NCBI RefSeq assembly: GCF_033807575.1
Contig: NC_084715.1
Location: forward strand, 8,605,349 to 8,669,348
Direction of reading: 5' to 3'
Length of the DNA stretch: 64,000 bases
Source: Cydia pomonella
Lineage: Eukaryota; Arthropoda; Insecta; Lepidoptera; Tortricidae
Shown: piece by piece, positions 57,201 to 64,000 of the stretch
How the letters are laid out: every line of letters starts with the position of its first letter
How positions within the stretch are numbered: position 1 is the first letter of the stretch
Notes under the pieces: generated by a model
Databases searched by the model: none
What the model was told of the DNA's origin: nothing
Seen by the model: the letters and a program-made list of their open reading frames with translations, nothing else
Made by a program: the position numbers and the translations under genes

Positions 57201-60200
57201 TATACAAGAATTTCTCGTTTAAAGGTATAAGATATCTTCTTCGATCTGCGTATTTAGAGTAGAACCAATGATCTTGTCCTCAGGACACTGCTTCCACCTG
57301 ATTCTTAAAGAGTATTTAAGGACATTGTGTAGATAAAAGCAAGACTAGCTACCTACCTCATTTGTACTGTAGTCCTCCCAGTCCACACACGGATCGTGAT
57401 CTCGACTGATCTTCTGATACTGGTCCACTGACAGCTTCACGTCTATGGTCTCGCCGGTGTTCACGTACAAGTAGTCCACCAAACCACCGTTGTACACTGC
57501 CACTTCTGTTATTTAGATATAGTCAGAATTATAACCTGTATTATAACTCTATAAAAGCTCTTTTATTTCGATTTGGTAGAATAGAGGATACGGAATAGCA
57601 TGAATTAAAGCTTATAAAGTAATATGTAGCCAGACCTAACTGTGTACTTCAAAAGTTTCCAAATAAGTAGACCACAGTTTTGTTGTGTTCCTTACCAGTG
57701 AACGGTTCCTTACAATAATGCACGTAGACGTGGTATCCCGGCGGAGTGGTGCTAATGCTGTTAGCGATGTCTAGGGCATTGTGACGAAGAGTCAGGGAGT
57801 ACCCGGCGCTTTGGGATGCCTTATAGCTCAGCACCTATTTAATAACTTTGACGTAGAATATTCTAACATAGAACCAAAGGCCTAATTAAAAAACCTCCTT
57901 CCTAAAAGCAGTTATATACTCCTAGATTGAGATGGTACAGTCGAGTTCATTAGCATGTTTACAAACCCACCAAAGGAATATTTATATTTATTTTTAGAAC
58001 GTGGGCTCGTAAAGATGTTTGTGAACTCGACTGTACCTACTTATACATATAACTTTCTCAGTCTAGTAGATATCTGGGTCTGCTCTTGCAATAATTAGGA
58101 CCGTGAGAATTTGGTTTAACTGAAGCACTATGCGACATATCAACAGCGGCAATACCAAGAAAGTTGTCACATACACTTTTTTTATGTAGTCCATCAGATA
58201 TATCTATTTGCAAAAAGGAAACATGTTATGGGATTATTTCGTTTACCCGCGGTGTAAGAGTATAACATCGGCCCATCACGAAACCAAGACTTGATTCCAC
58301 CTCCACATCTGTAAAAACACCAAGTCTATTAGTACCTACCCTACAGCAATCAAGTAATTCTTTGTTATTAATAATATTCCTTTTAGCTAAGCAAACATAA
58401 AATCTTCTACTTACTTTCTATTAGCCCATCAAAACCATATTGTACGAAGAACTCGTCACTGCTATAGGTTATTTCTTCCCACAAATGGTCCAGGGTAACG
58501 TGGGAAAAGTTGAAGTTGCGCCAAACGGAGGTGAACCGAGGGTGCGAATACAGTCCATATTCCTGGCGGAAGGTTTAAATAATATTTCGAACATTGATAG
58601 CACAGTCACCTGCAGAGAGAGGTGACCCCCTGCATACAATCAGTTATCAGTCTATGACGGGGTCACCACTCTCTGCAGCTGACAAATTCCAAAGCCAAAT
58701 TCTAATTATTATCCAGGCTGGTCATTTAAATATTTTCAGCGATGTAACTACAAAAATACATCGCTGAAAATGTTTGGAGACATTATTTACGTAATAGTAT
58801 TTGAATATGTTTAGGGAATCCACGAGAGTGTCACTTAACTTCAATAAAAGCCGACGTTATTAGATACTTAAGCCAAGCCATAAAATATTATCGGGCCAAA
58901 AGTCTAATCCATAGAATTTCAGATGACAGTTAGATGATTTTCTATGACCCTGCCGCAAATGCATACGAAGAAAAAAAAGCGGCCAAGTGCGATTCGGACT
59001 CGCCCATGAAGGGTTCGTACCATTTATGACGTATTAAAAAAAACTACTTACTAGATCTCGTTCAAACCAATTTTCGGTGGAAGTTCGCATGGTAATGTAT
59101 ATCATATATTTTTTTAGTTTTATCATTCTGTTATTTTAGAAGATACAGGGGGGGACACACATTTTACCACTTTGGAAGTGTCTCTCGCACAAACTATTCA
59201 GTTTAGAAAAAAATGTTATTAGAAACCTCAATATCATTTTTGAAGACCTACCCATAGATACCCCACACGTATGGGTTTCATGATTTTTTTTTTTTAATTT
59301 TATGACGTATTAAAAAAAACTACTTACTAGATCTCGTTCAAACCAATTTTCGGTGGAAGTTTGCATGGTAATGTACATCATATATTTTTTTTAGTTTTAT
59401 CATTTTCTTATTTTAGAAGTTACTGGACACACATTTTACCACTTTGGAAGTATCTGAAGTGTGAAAATCTTAATGCGGGTCATAGAATACATCTACTTAC
59501 CAAGTTTGAACAGTATAGTTCTTATAGTTTCGGAAAAAGTAGCTGTCACATAAACGGACAGACAGACGGACATGGCCAATCTATAAGGGTTCCGTTTTTT
59601 GCCATTTGGCTACGGAACCCGAAAAACGTTCCTCCATTATTTTTATACTTGTACTGTGGCTTCCGTCAGAGCATGCGTGAGGCAGGAGGTACTCGTATAA
59701 GTACCTACATCGACTTCTCATTGAAGTCTGGGGGCGTTCTGTGGCTGGTAATGACTATCGTAATACGCCAAACGAAACGAAAAAATGTATCGGGAGGACA
59801 TTTTATAAGTTTCAATCGGCGTTTCTGTCAACAATTGTGTTCTTGGCTAGGCCCTCTACTCAGTTCCTGGATAAACAATGTGTGGACACATGCTCTATAT
59901 ATTAGAGATACCTTACCTCCATCTTGTCGTACTTGTACGGTGGTTCCCGGCAGAAGGTAAGGCTGGGGTACATGATCGTCTCGTTGAAGTCGAAGTGTGT
60001 ATGGGTCGTGATCGGGATGTTGATTAGTTTCCGCACACATGCTGTTATCTAAAAAAATGAAAATATTATATAACGTATGTTTCATTAGTTTGTTCAAACA
60101 GAGATGGTTATCATTTTTGTTAGATATTTCTCGTATTAGTAGGTACTCGTATGATCGTATCACAGCATTAACTTTGTCATATTTCTCTGCAGCAATAGAT

Positions 60201-61006
60201 ACACTTTTGCGACTGATGGGGATGGAATATAGTTGTGCAACAAAATGACATCATTGGATGTGGATATGGGAATTATTATGATATAAGGAATGTTGGTTTG
60301 TATCATGAGCGAGATGTTTCACGTCAGCATCATACCTAGCGGTTCAGTTTTGACCTTAGGTACCTACTGAAGGCTTTCGAGTGGCTCTGATGACTTCTGC
60401 CTAAAGCGGCTGGTTTATTCACTGGATCTGAATGTCACTTATGAAATCAGTTTATTTAAAAATAAAATCATCCTTGAGGCTAAAAGGACGTTAGTGAATA
60501 ATGAAGATGCGCATAGTATTTAAAGTGATAAATATGATTGATTACCTGCTGTATAACTACGCAGCTGCATACCACCACAACGAGCGTCCGGATAAGGTTG
60601 GGTCCTTTCAAGCACTGGTAGCATTTTTTCTTGAAGGTCTCTGAAGGCGCTTCGGACTAAAGTATCAAATGGTTTTACCGTTTAGAGAGGGATATCAATT
60701 ACGGGGCTTAAAATTGGTTAGCGCAACCGGTGTTCCGCGAGTGTTTGAATCTCCAGGCGATTAATTTAATTTAATTGAAGGAAAATTAAGTAAATTCGCC
60801 GCAGGTAACGGTTAGTACACTCGTCACGTCTTTTACAAGTTAGAAGGGTGATGAATGCGGCAAGCCACAAACAATGTCGTAGAAACTCAAATCTAAATCG
60901 TATTTACTAGGTACAAAGGGAACTTTGTTATATAGTTATTATATATTGATCTATCTATGTAATCTCCAATCAAAGTTCTACGTACCTCTGGATAAACTTT
61001 CGACAT
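51006..61006 (-). CDS. Pickpocket-like DEG/ENaC cation channel subunit (ten exons)
   Basis: Proposed join on the minus strand: 60986-61006, 60546-60656, 59917-60048, 58415-58562, 58247-58308, 57696-57834, 57357-57505, 55318-55461, 54777-54872, 51006-51227. This gives 407 residues plus stop with every phase consistent. DEG/ENaC subunits form trimeric sodium-permeable channels in the plasma membrane; insect pickpockets serve in mechano-, chemo- and osmosensation and in tracheal liquid clearance. Visible landmarks are TM1 (about 32-45, LVVVVCSCVV), the post-TM1 motif YPSLTFC (71-77), GRCYTL (150-155), Cys-rich CPRICRSY, the pre-TM2 DLGGSIG and the selectivity-filter G-L-S (339-341). At 407 residues it is short for the family (often 450-550). 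The usual His-Gly pair before TM1 and the usual Glu in TM2 are not seen. Possibly ppk17-like, but I am not certain of the orthologue. Confidence 0.9.
51420..51690 (-). mobile_element. LINE C-terminal fragment (Cys/His motif) in a channel intron
   Basis: Minus-strand reading QLRKIVGLITGQNTLNKHLH then MGKTDSPMCRACMEKEETTK and HILLDCKQVEVYR. The C..C...ET..HIL..C pattern closes the RNase H/zinc-knuckle end of R1/Jockey-type non-LTR ORFs. Truncated on both sides. Confidence 0.7.
52072..52177. repeat. 106-bp MITE, copy 2
   Basis: Ends TATAGACCGTGTC and its reverse-complement counterpart TATAGTTCGTGAC. Same length as 29425-29530. It lies in the last intron of the channel gene. Confidence 0.75.
52560..52750 (-). 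mobile_element. RTE-like LINE fragment in a channel intron
   Basis: Minus-strand reading LWSPSVHKFFAKMAKRLVDI then TGDRRAGGFLAPRISIAIQR and GNAASNL, a segment of a common moth LINE ORF. It carries a stop soon after. A second, shorter piece of the same protein region lies at 61345-61447. Confidence 0.7.
52985..53228 (-). repeat. tRNA-derived SINE, minus-oriented
   Basis: On the minus strand: an A-box TGGCCTAGTGG and a B-box GGTTTCGAATCCC spaced as in a tRNA-like Pol III promoter, followed by a body with GTCGCCTAGGACCCATAGTA. The B-box is nearer consensus than in the partner copy at 54097-54364. It lies in the last intron of the channel gene. Confidence 0.85.
54097..54364 (+). repeat. tRNA-derived SINE, plus-oriented
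   Basis: A-box TGGCCTAGTGG (54109-54119), then CTGCCTACGAAGC and a B-box-like GGTTTCAAATCC, followed by a body ending AATGTCCTATAATATTTATT. Inverted relative to 52985-53228, about 870 bp away in the same intron. Confidence 0.85.
54385..54690 (+). repeat. Dispersed repeat, partner of 13330-13680
   Basis: Shared order of phrases: CAACAAATCAAG(T/C)A, GAA(C)TCTTC(A/C)ACGACGCG, TTAAGCAAG(A/C)AAG, and ACTCCT(T/C)AAA(A)TCTTG. Noncoding, diverged. Confidence 0.65.
54777..54872 (-). CDS. Channel gene exon 9: pre-TM2
   Basis: 32 codons, LYIHFNTMMVSVYEERYNYD then WNLFLSDLGGSI. DLGGS.G immediately before TM2 is the best conserved DEG/ENaC motif. Acceptor tttcag, donor ATT|GTATGT, phase 0. Confidence 0.92.
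55318..55461 (-). CDS. Channel gene exon 8: cysteine-rich region
   Basis: DHNSTSCPRICRSYLYNAFV then TFRRSDYTWDSLKKVWALNS and GVSTLETH, 48 codons. The phase-0 acceptor that fits is cgag|GAC, which has a weak pyrimidine tract; the stronger ctag nine bases earlier (donor side) would break the frame. Donor CAT|GTAAGT. The 5' boundary is therefore less certain than the others. Confidence 0.8.
55599..55834. mobile_element. MITE with TACAGTCA(G/A)CATCAAAAG ends, uninterrupted copy
   Basis: 236 bp, inverted ends of at least 20 bp. It supplies the empty TTAA site for the nested copy at 41068-41728. It lies in the channel intron between exons 7 and 8, 138 bp before exon 8. Confidence 0.88.
57040..57235 (-). 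repeat. Dispersed repeat, copy 2 (inverse of 16790-16990)
   Basis: Reverse complement carries CGATTTCGATGAAATTTTCT, GGTTTTCGGGGGCGAAAAAT and GAGCAAAGCTCGG. It lies in the channel intron between exons 7 and 8. Confidence 0.7.
57357..57505 (-). CDS. Channel gene exon 7
   Basis: Completes Glu205, then VAVYNGGLVDYLYVNTGETI, DVKLSVDQYQKISRDHDPCV and DWEDYSTNE. Contains the conserved palm-domain E..DVKLS and RDHDPC. Acceptor ataacag, donor GAG|GTAGGT, phase 0. Confidence 0.9.
57696..57834 (-). CDS. Channel gene exon 6
   Basis: VLSYKASQSAGYSLTLRHNA then LDIANSISTTPPGYHVYVHY and CKEPFT plus one base. This is the G(Y)...L.L...PGY.VY(I/V)H palm strand region. Acceptor aatag, donor ACTG|GTAAGG. Confidence 0.9.
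57936..58035. repeat. 100-bp MITE with TACAGTCGAGTTCA ends
   Basis: Left TACAGTCGAGTTCATTAGCA and right, reverse complemented, TACAGTCGAGTTCACAAACA; the arms continue imperfectly. TA at both ends. It lies in the 412-nt intron between exons 5 and 6 of the channel gene. Confidence 0.8.
58247..58308 (-). CDS. Channel gene exon 5: GRCYTL motif
   Basis: 62 nt completing Asn138 and encoding VEVESSLGFVMGRCYTLTPR. The (G)RCYTL.P motif is a strong insect pickpocket signature. Acceptor tttttacag, donor CGG|GTAAAC. Confidence 0.9.
58415..58562 (-). CDS. Channel gene exon 4: extracellular finger region
   Basis: EYGLYSHPRFTSVWRNFNFS then HVTLDHLWEEITYSSDEFFV and QYGFDGLIE, 49 codons plus one base. Acceptor ccgccag, donor GAAA|GTAAGT, phase 1 out. 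The D.LW.EIT(Y)...F pattern is usual in pickpockets. Confidence 0.9.
58979..59626 (-). repeat. 'ggaaccct' family element in a channel intron
   Basis: Reverse orientation relative to 18232-19297, with GCGGCCAAGTGCGATTCGGA at the left and TTTGGCTACGGAACCCG at the right. One complete internal unit (TTTTCGGTGGAAGTTCGCAT, TTTGGAAGTGTCTCTCG, CCCACACGTATGGG) and a truncated second are present. Confidence 0.85.
59917..60048 (-). CDS. Channel gene exon 3: post-TM1 extracellular motif
   Basis: 44 codons, ITACVRKLINIPITTHTHFD...YPSLTFCREPPYKYDKME. The F/YP.(V/L)T.C motif after TM1 is diagnostic of DEG/ENaC proteins. Acceptor ttttag, donor GAG|GTAAGG, phase 0. Confidence 0.93.
60546..60656 (-). CDS. Channel gene exon 2: N-terminal tail and TM1
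   Basis: 37 codons: SEAPSETFKKKCYQCLKGPN then LIRTLVVVVCSCVVIQQ. The hydrophobic run is the first transmembrane helix. Acceptor tttag, donor CAG|GTAAT, phase 0 at both ends. Confidence 0.88.
60986..61006 (-). CDS. Channel gene exon 1 (residues 1-7), candidate start
   Basis: MSKVYPE followed by the donor GAG|GTACGT, phase 0, joining to SEAPSETFKKKC of the next exon. A four-codon upstream open frame (ATG at 61027, stop at 61013-61015) ends 6 nt before this ATG. The start is inferred from phase and proximity; a longer N-terminus from an unseen exon cannot be excluded. Confidence 0.6.
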
Positions 61007-61344
61007 CTTTCCTCAATCGTCCTCCATGTTGAAATACGTCAAAACGGCTGCATTTAACCGCAGTTAGTCCAGACAACTACGGCTTAGAGATATAAGCGTT
61101 TACAGCAATCGTAAATAAAGATTAGGGTGGTATTGAACTTATATTCGCGATTAGATCAGCAAGGGCAGGGCAAGGTTTTGTTTGTAGTGTTGTCGACTGA
61201 GTGAAAAAAGTCTTTGAGTAAACTAGTGCAGTGTCATGTCTAACCTTTAATTTCATCAATAAACAAAAACAAGTACAATAACAAAACTTATAAACTACTA
61301 CTAACATTAAGTATGAACTAAATAAAAATATAACTTATACTCAC

Positions 61345-61447
61345 CTATCTTAGGTCCCCTAGATCTGACCCCTGCGGAAAGGCCTTTTTTTAAGGCTCTG
61401 GAAAAGTTTATGGGCGTCACGACTCCACGGCCCCAGTGTCTTCCTGA
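61345..61447 (-). mobile_element. LINE ORF fragment resembling an exon
   Basis: Minus-strand frame KTLGPWSRDAHKLFQSLKKR matches the same LINE protein region as 52560-52750. By chance it is bordered by a good acceptor (acatttcag) and donor (GATAG|GTGAGT), so it could be exonised as a noncoding 5' exon of the channel gene, but its phase does not fit the coding exons. Confidence 0.55.
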
Positions 61448-61686
61448 AATGTGTCATTTTGTTGTTTATTTTGAATACCTAGGTCTTGTTTCCACAATAT
61501 TTGTAACATTTATCAGATGGTTTACATTTTTAATTACAGTACATGTATGAGGATTTATTTGGAGGACCAGAAATATCTCGTAGTAGTTGATTATCAGTTT
61601 AATCAACGATTGCGACGAGTATGTGTACGGTGCGGGAATTACCCCGCACCTCACTTACCGATATTGACCGTACGGGCCGTTGTGAC

Positions 61687-62046
61687 TTTTTACCACTTTG
61701 GAAGAGTTTCTCGCGCAAACTATTCAGCTTAGGAAAAAATGACATTTGAAACCTCAATATTATTTTTAAGACCTATCCATAGATACCCTACACCTATGGG
61801 TTTGTTGAAAAAAAATTTTTTGAGTTTCAGTTCTAAGTATGGGAACCCCCAAAATTTATTGTTTTTTTTTTCTATTTTTGTGTGAAAATCTTAATGCGGT
61901 TCACAGAATACATCTACCTACCAAGTTTTAAGGGTATAGTTGTTATGGTTTCGGAGAAAAGTGGCTGCGACATACGGACGGACAGACAGACATGACGAAT
62001 CCATAAGGGTTCCGTTTTTTGCCATTGAGCTACGGAACCCTAAAAA
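61687..62046 (-). repeat. 'ggaaccct' family element, truncated
   Basis: Starts within the internal unit (TTTTTACCACTTTGGAAGAG) and ends TTTTTTGCCATTGAGCTACG then GAACCCTAAAAA. Compare 58979-59626. Confidence 0.8.
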
Positions 62047-63880
62047 CATACAAGGCAGGTACAAATATTAGACGCGTATTGTTATGTTTACTTTCGTAAC
62101 ATTGTTATGTTATGTTCCTCTAGGTATATCGCACGATTCACGCTTGTCACATATAGTCCGGCAATCTAATTATCAGGGAGCGGCACATCAAACAGGTAAC
62201 ATATTGGTTTCACCAAATTCAATAAACGCCACGAGTGGGTGGTAAATCTGCCATGATGTTCTACCGCAGAATACATAGAACTAGAGGTATGGCTAAACTG
62301 TTACGACATTATTATGATCTTTTACAAAATAAGAAGCGCCTTCACCAGTGCCGGATTAACCATTAAGCAAAATAAGCACTTGCTTAGGGCACCACGTCTA
62401 GGGGGGCACCAAAATCATAGGAAAAAAAAACGCGCAGGCTGCATCAGCATCGCAGTCGTAGTGTAGTACTTATTATGTACACGAAACTTTTTGATACGTG
62501 TGCAAGTACCCATCTAATAACGAAGGGTCGTAAGAGAGTGAGGACACGTAAGCACATCTCCAACCTTACGCGGAGGCCATCAAAGCTCATGGCCAAAAAA
62601 ATCTTAGCGTCGGGCTTGTGGCCAACCGATTTTCTCGACGTAGATTACCGATTTTGTAGCGTATTTTGGTCTCTTGCACACCAGATGTGTCGGCCAGGCC
62701 GAGTTGCTGCAGAGCCGCGATCCTGCGACCTAATTGTCAAAGTGTAATAAAGGGCCCTGCGAAGGCCGAAAAACAAAAGCATCTTATCAAGTTGCGCTTT
62801 CGAGTTAAGGCAAAGGCCGAGCAGTAGTAGAACCGTGATTACATAGGTTCGATTTCAAGCCACTCTTTTGCAGTTCGGCGTTAGGTCTTATGCGACGCCA
62901 GGACTTCTCCTTTATGCAAACTGCCCCGCTTTTGCTTGGCCATGGATCCAAATCCATGCTGTCCTCTTTCACAGCTGGGCTGCCTTGCTCACACCTCGCC
63001 ATTAGTTGTATTATATGACGCGCCGCGATCGAACGCTCCGGACGTCCAGCTATTCATACCTCGCCATTGGTCAAATTCAAGCCTTGCTTTCTTCCAGCTC
63101 GACCTTTGGCCTCATCCGTAAGCGCTGATCGAACGCTCCGCACATTCAGCCCCAGACTTTGCCTTTAAAACACTGATTTAAACCTTCACGATTTAGGCCA
63201 ATCAAATTAGATCCAAAAATAGCGTTTTGAGGAATTAATTCCCAGCAAGCTGGAAATTGTTTTAACCCTTAATAGGGCACCGGTCATATACTTACCACTT
63301 CTTTCTGTCAAGCACAGATTAAATACAATTTGAATTATCTGGTGGTTTAAGAGGTTTATGAACGCATACATAAACGGCCATTCATAAAAAAAATATGTTG
63401 GCAACACTGTGAAGTGTCATAAGTAGGTTCTGTACCTGCTAAGCAGAGAATTTGAAAGTCGAGCGATTTTTATAGTGTTTAGAGAATATTTGTAATCAAA
63501 GTGTTCTATAAAGATTCCGGTAGGTGGTTTTTGTTATTTTTATGTAATAATTAGTTATTTTATCGAGCTAATTAAATGCTATTCACTATAAAATACATAT
63601 TCCCACGATTTAGGATGATAGCTCAAAGTTGGTGGTAAATATTTTACCAGTGCCCGTTACGGTCATAAAAGTACGGATCAAATAAAAAATATTAATTTTT
63701 ATTTTCTTGTTTTCAGTAAATATGGCTAGATAAAAGGAGTAAAATGATAAATATATTCAAGAAATACTTAATAGTAATCTTTTCAGCCCTGAACGTGAGT
63801 CAAATGATGACATGTGATATATTTCAAATTTTGTTAAGGAGTATAATTGAGATAACTAAGTTATACGAGAATTATCAAAA
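62047..63880. other. Intergenic; GC-richer block at about 62340-63180
   Basis: 62340-62410 (GCCGGATTAACCATTAAGCA then GCTTAGGGCACC) is a fragment of a widespread repeat. The rest of the block up to 63180 is GC-richer than its surroundings and contains GATCGAACGCTCCG twice (63027, 63127) and ACCTCGCCATT twice (62994, 63058). I recognise no protein in it. From 63180 on the DNA is AT-rich. Confidence 0.45.
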
Positions 63881-63997
63881 ATGTTGAGTTCTGAGGTTGT
63901 CGAAGAGCATGTTGTTGATACCAGAGATGATTATCTAGAGATAGACGATATGGCAACAAGTGAAAATACCCCACAAAATACTAAATCAGTCTTCTGA
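63881..63997 (+). CDS. Possible small ORF or 5' coding start at the right edge
   Basis: ATG in a good insect start context (atcaaaaATG) opens an acidic 38-codon frame, MLSSEVVEEHVVDTRDDYLE then IDDMATSENTPQNTKSVF, ending at TGA 63995. Upstream is a plausible noncoding exon ending TTCCG|GTAGGT (about 63519) and a strong acceptor (tcttgttttcag, about 63717). It may be the start of a gene that continues right of the window, or chance. Confidence 0.25.
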   Translation: MLSSEVVEEHVVDTRDDYLEIDDMATSENTPQNTKSVF

Positions 63998-64000
63998 AGA

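Noticed and set aside
59361..59960. 199-codon plus-strand frame
   Set aside because: It begins inside a 'ggaaccct' repeat and ends antisense to channel exon 3; no protein motif.
61345..61447. Coding exon of the channel gene (open frame HWGRGVVTPINFSRALKK)
   Set aside because: Phase does not join to the TM1 exon, and another frame of the same DNA matches a known LINE protein segment.
1..64000. A defence, toxin, viral or secondary-metabolism gene cluster
   Set aside because: No viral, toxin or biosynthetic protein motif was seen; the non-host coding traces are all transposon fragments.

Overview
The window is nuclear DNA of an insect, almost certainly a lepidopteran. The evidence is a muscle myosin heavy chain gene with insect-type mutually exclusive exons, a pickpocket-type channel gene, small AT-rich introns, and dense moth-type interspersed repeats (recurrent 'cggccaagtgcgagtc...ggaaccct' repeats, palindromic MITEs, a tRNA-derived SINE and many dead non-LTR fragments). 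All splice sites were read by eye from GT/GC-AG motifs, reading frame and family conservation. No similarity search was run.

Layout. (1) 1-8.2 kb, minus strand: the 5' part of muscle myosin heavy chain (Mhc), from a candidate promoter near 8.16-8.19 kb to about residue 379 of the motor domain. The gene runs off the left edge. It shows two alternative exons 3 (144 nt each) and four alternative exons 7 (104 nt each), and the last exon seen ends at a GC splice donor. (2) 8.2-37.4 kb: about 29 kb with no convincing host gene, filled with transposon remains. These include a pogo/Tigger-like element with 24-bp terminal repeats, a 609-bp foldback-like element with a 10-bp target duplication, self-nested repeats, MITEs and LINE 3' ends. 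(3) 37.4-38.65 kb, minus: one uninterrupted 415-codon secreted acid-lipase-family gene. (4) 38.65-51.0 kb: repeats, including a LINE-derived 83-bp minisatellite, a TTAA-flanked MITE nested inside another MITE, and a 585-bp-offset duplication later hit by a retroelement. (5) 51.0-61.0 kb, minus: a ten-exon DEG/ENaC (pickpocket-like) channel gene reconstructed exon by exon (407 residues). Its introns hold SINEs, LINE fragments and MITEs. (6) 61.0-64.0 kb: repeats, and at the right edge a possible start of another plus-strand gene.

The three host genes are unrelated in function: sarcomere contraction, extracellular lipid hydrolysis and cation-channel signalling. They are adjacent, not co-regulated as a unit. 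I did not find a clear new biological system. The best leads are the splicing architecture of Mhc (63-nt intron between exons 3a and 3b, GC donor, frame-breaking exon 7 cassettes) and several structurally informative mobile elements.
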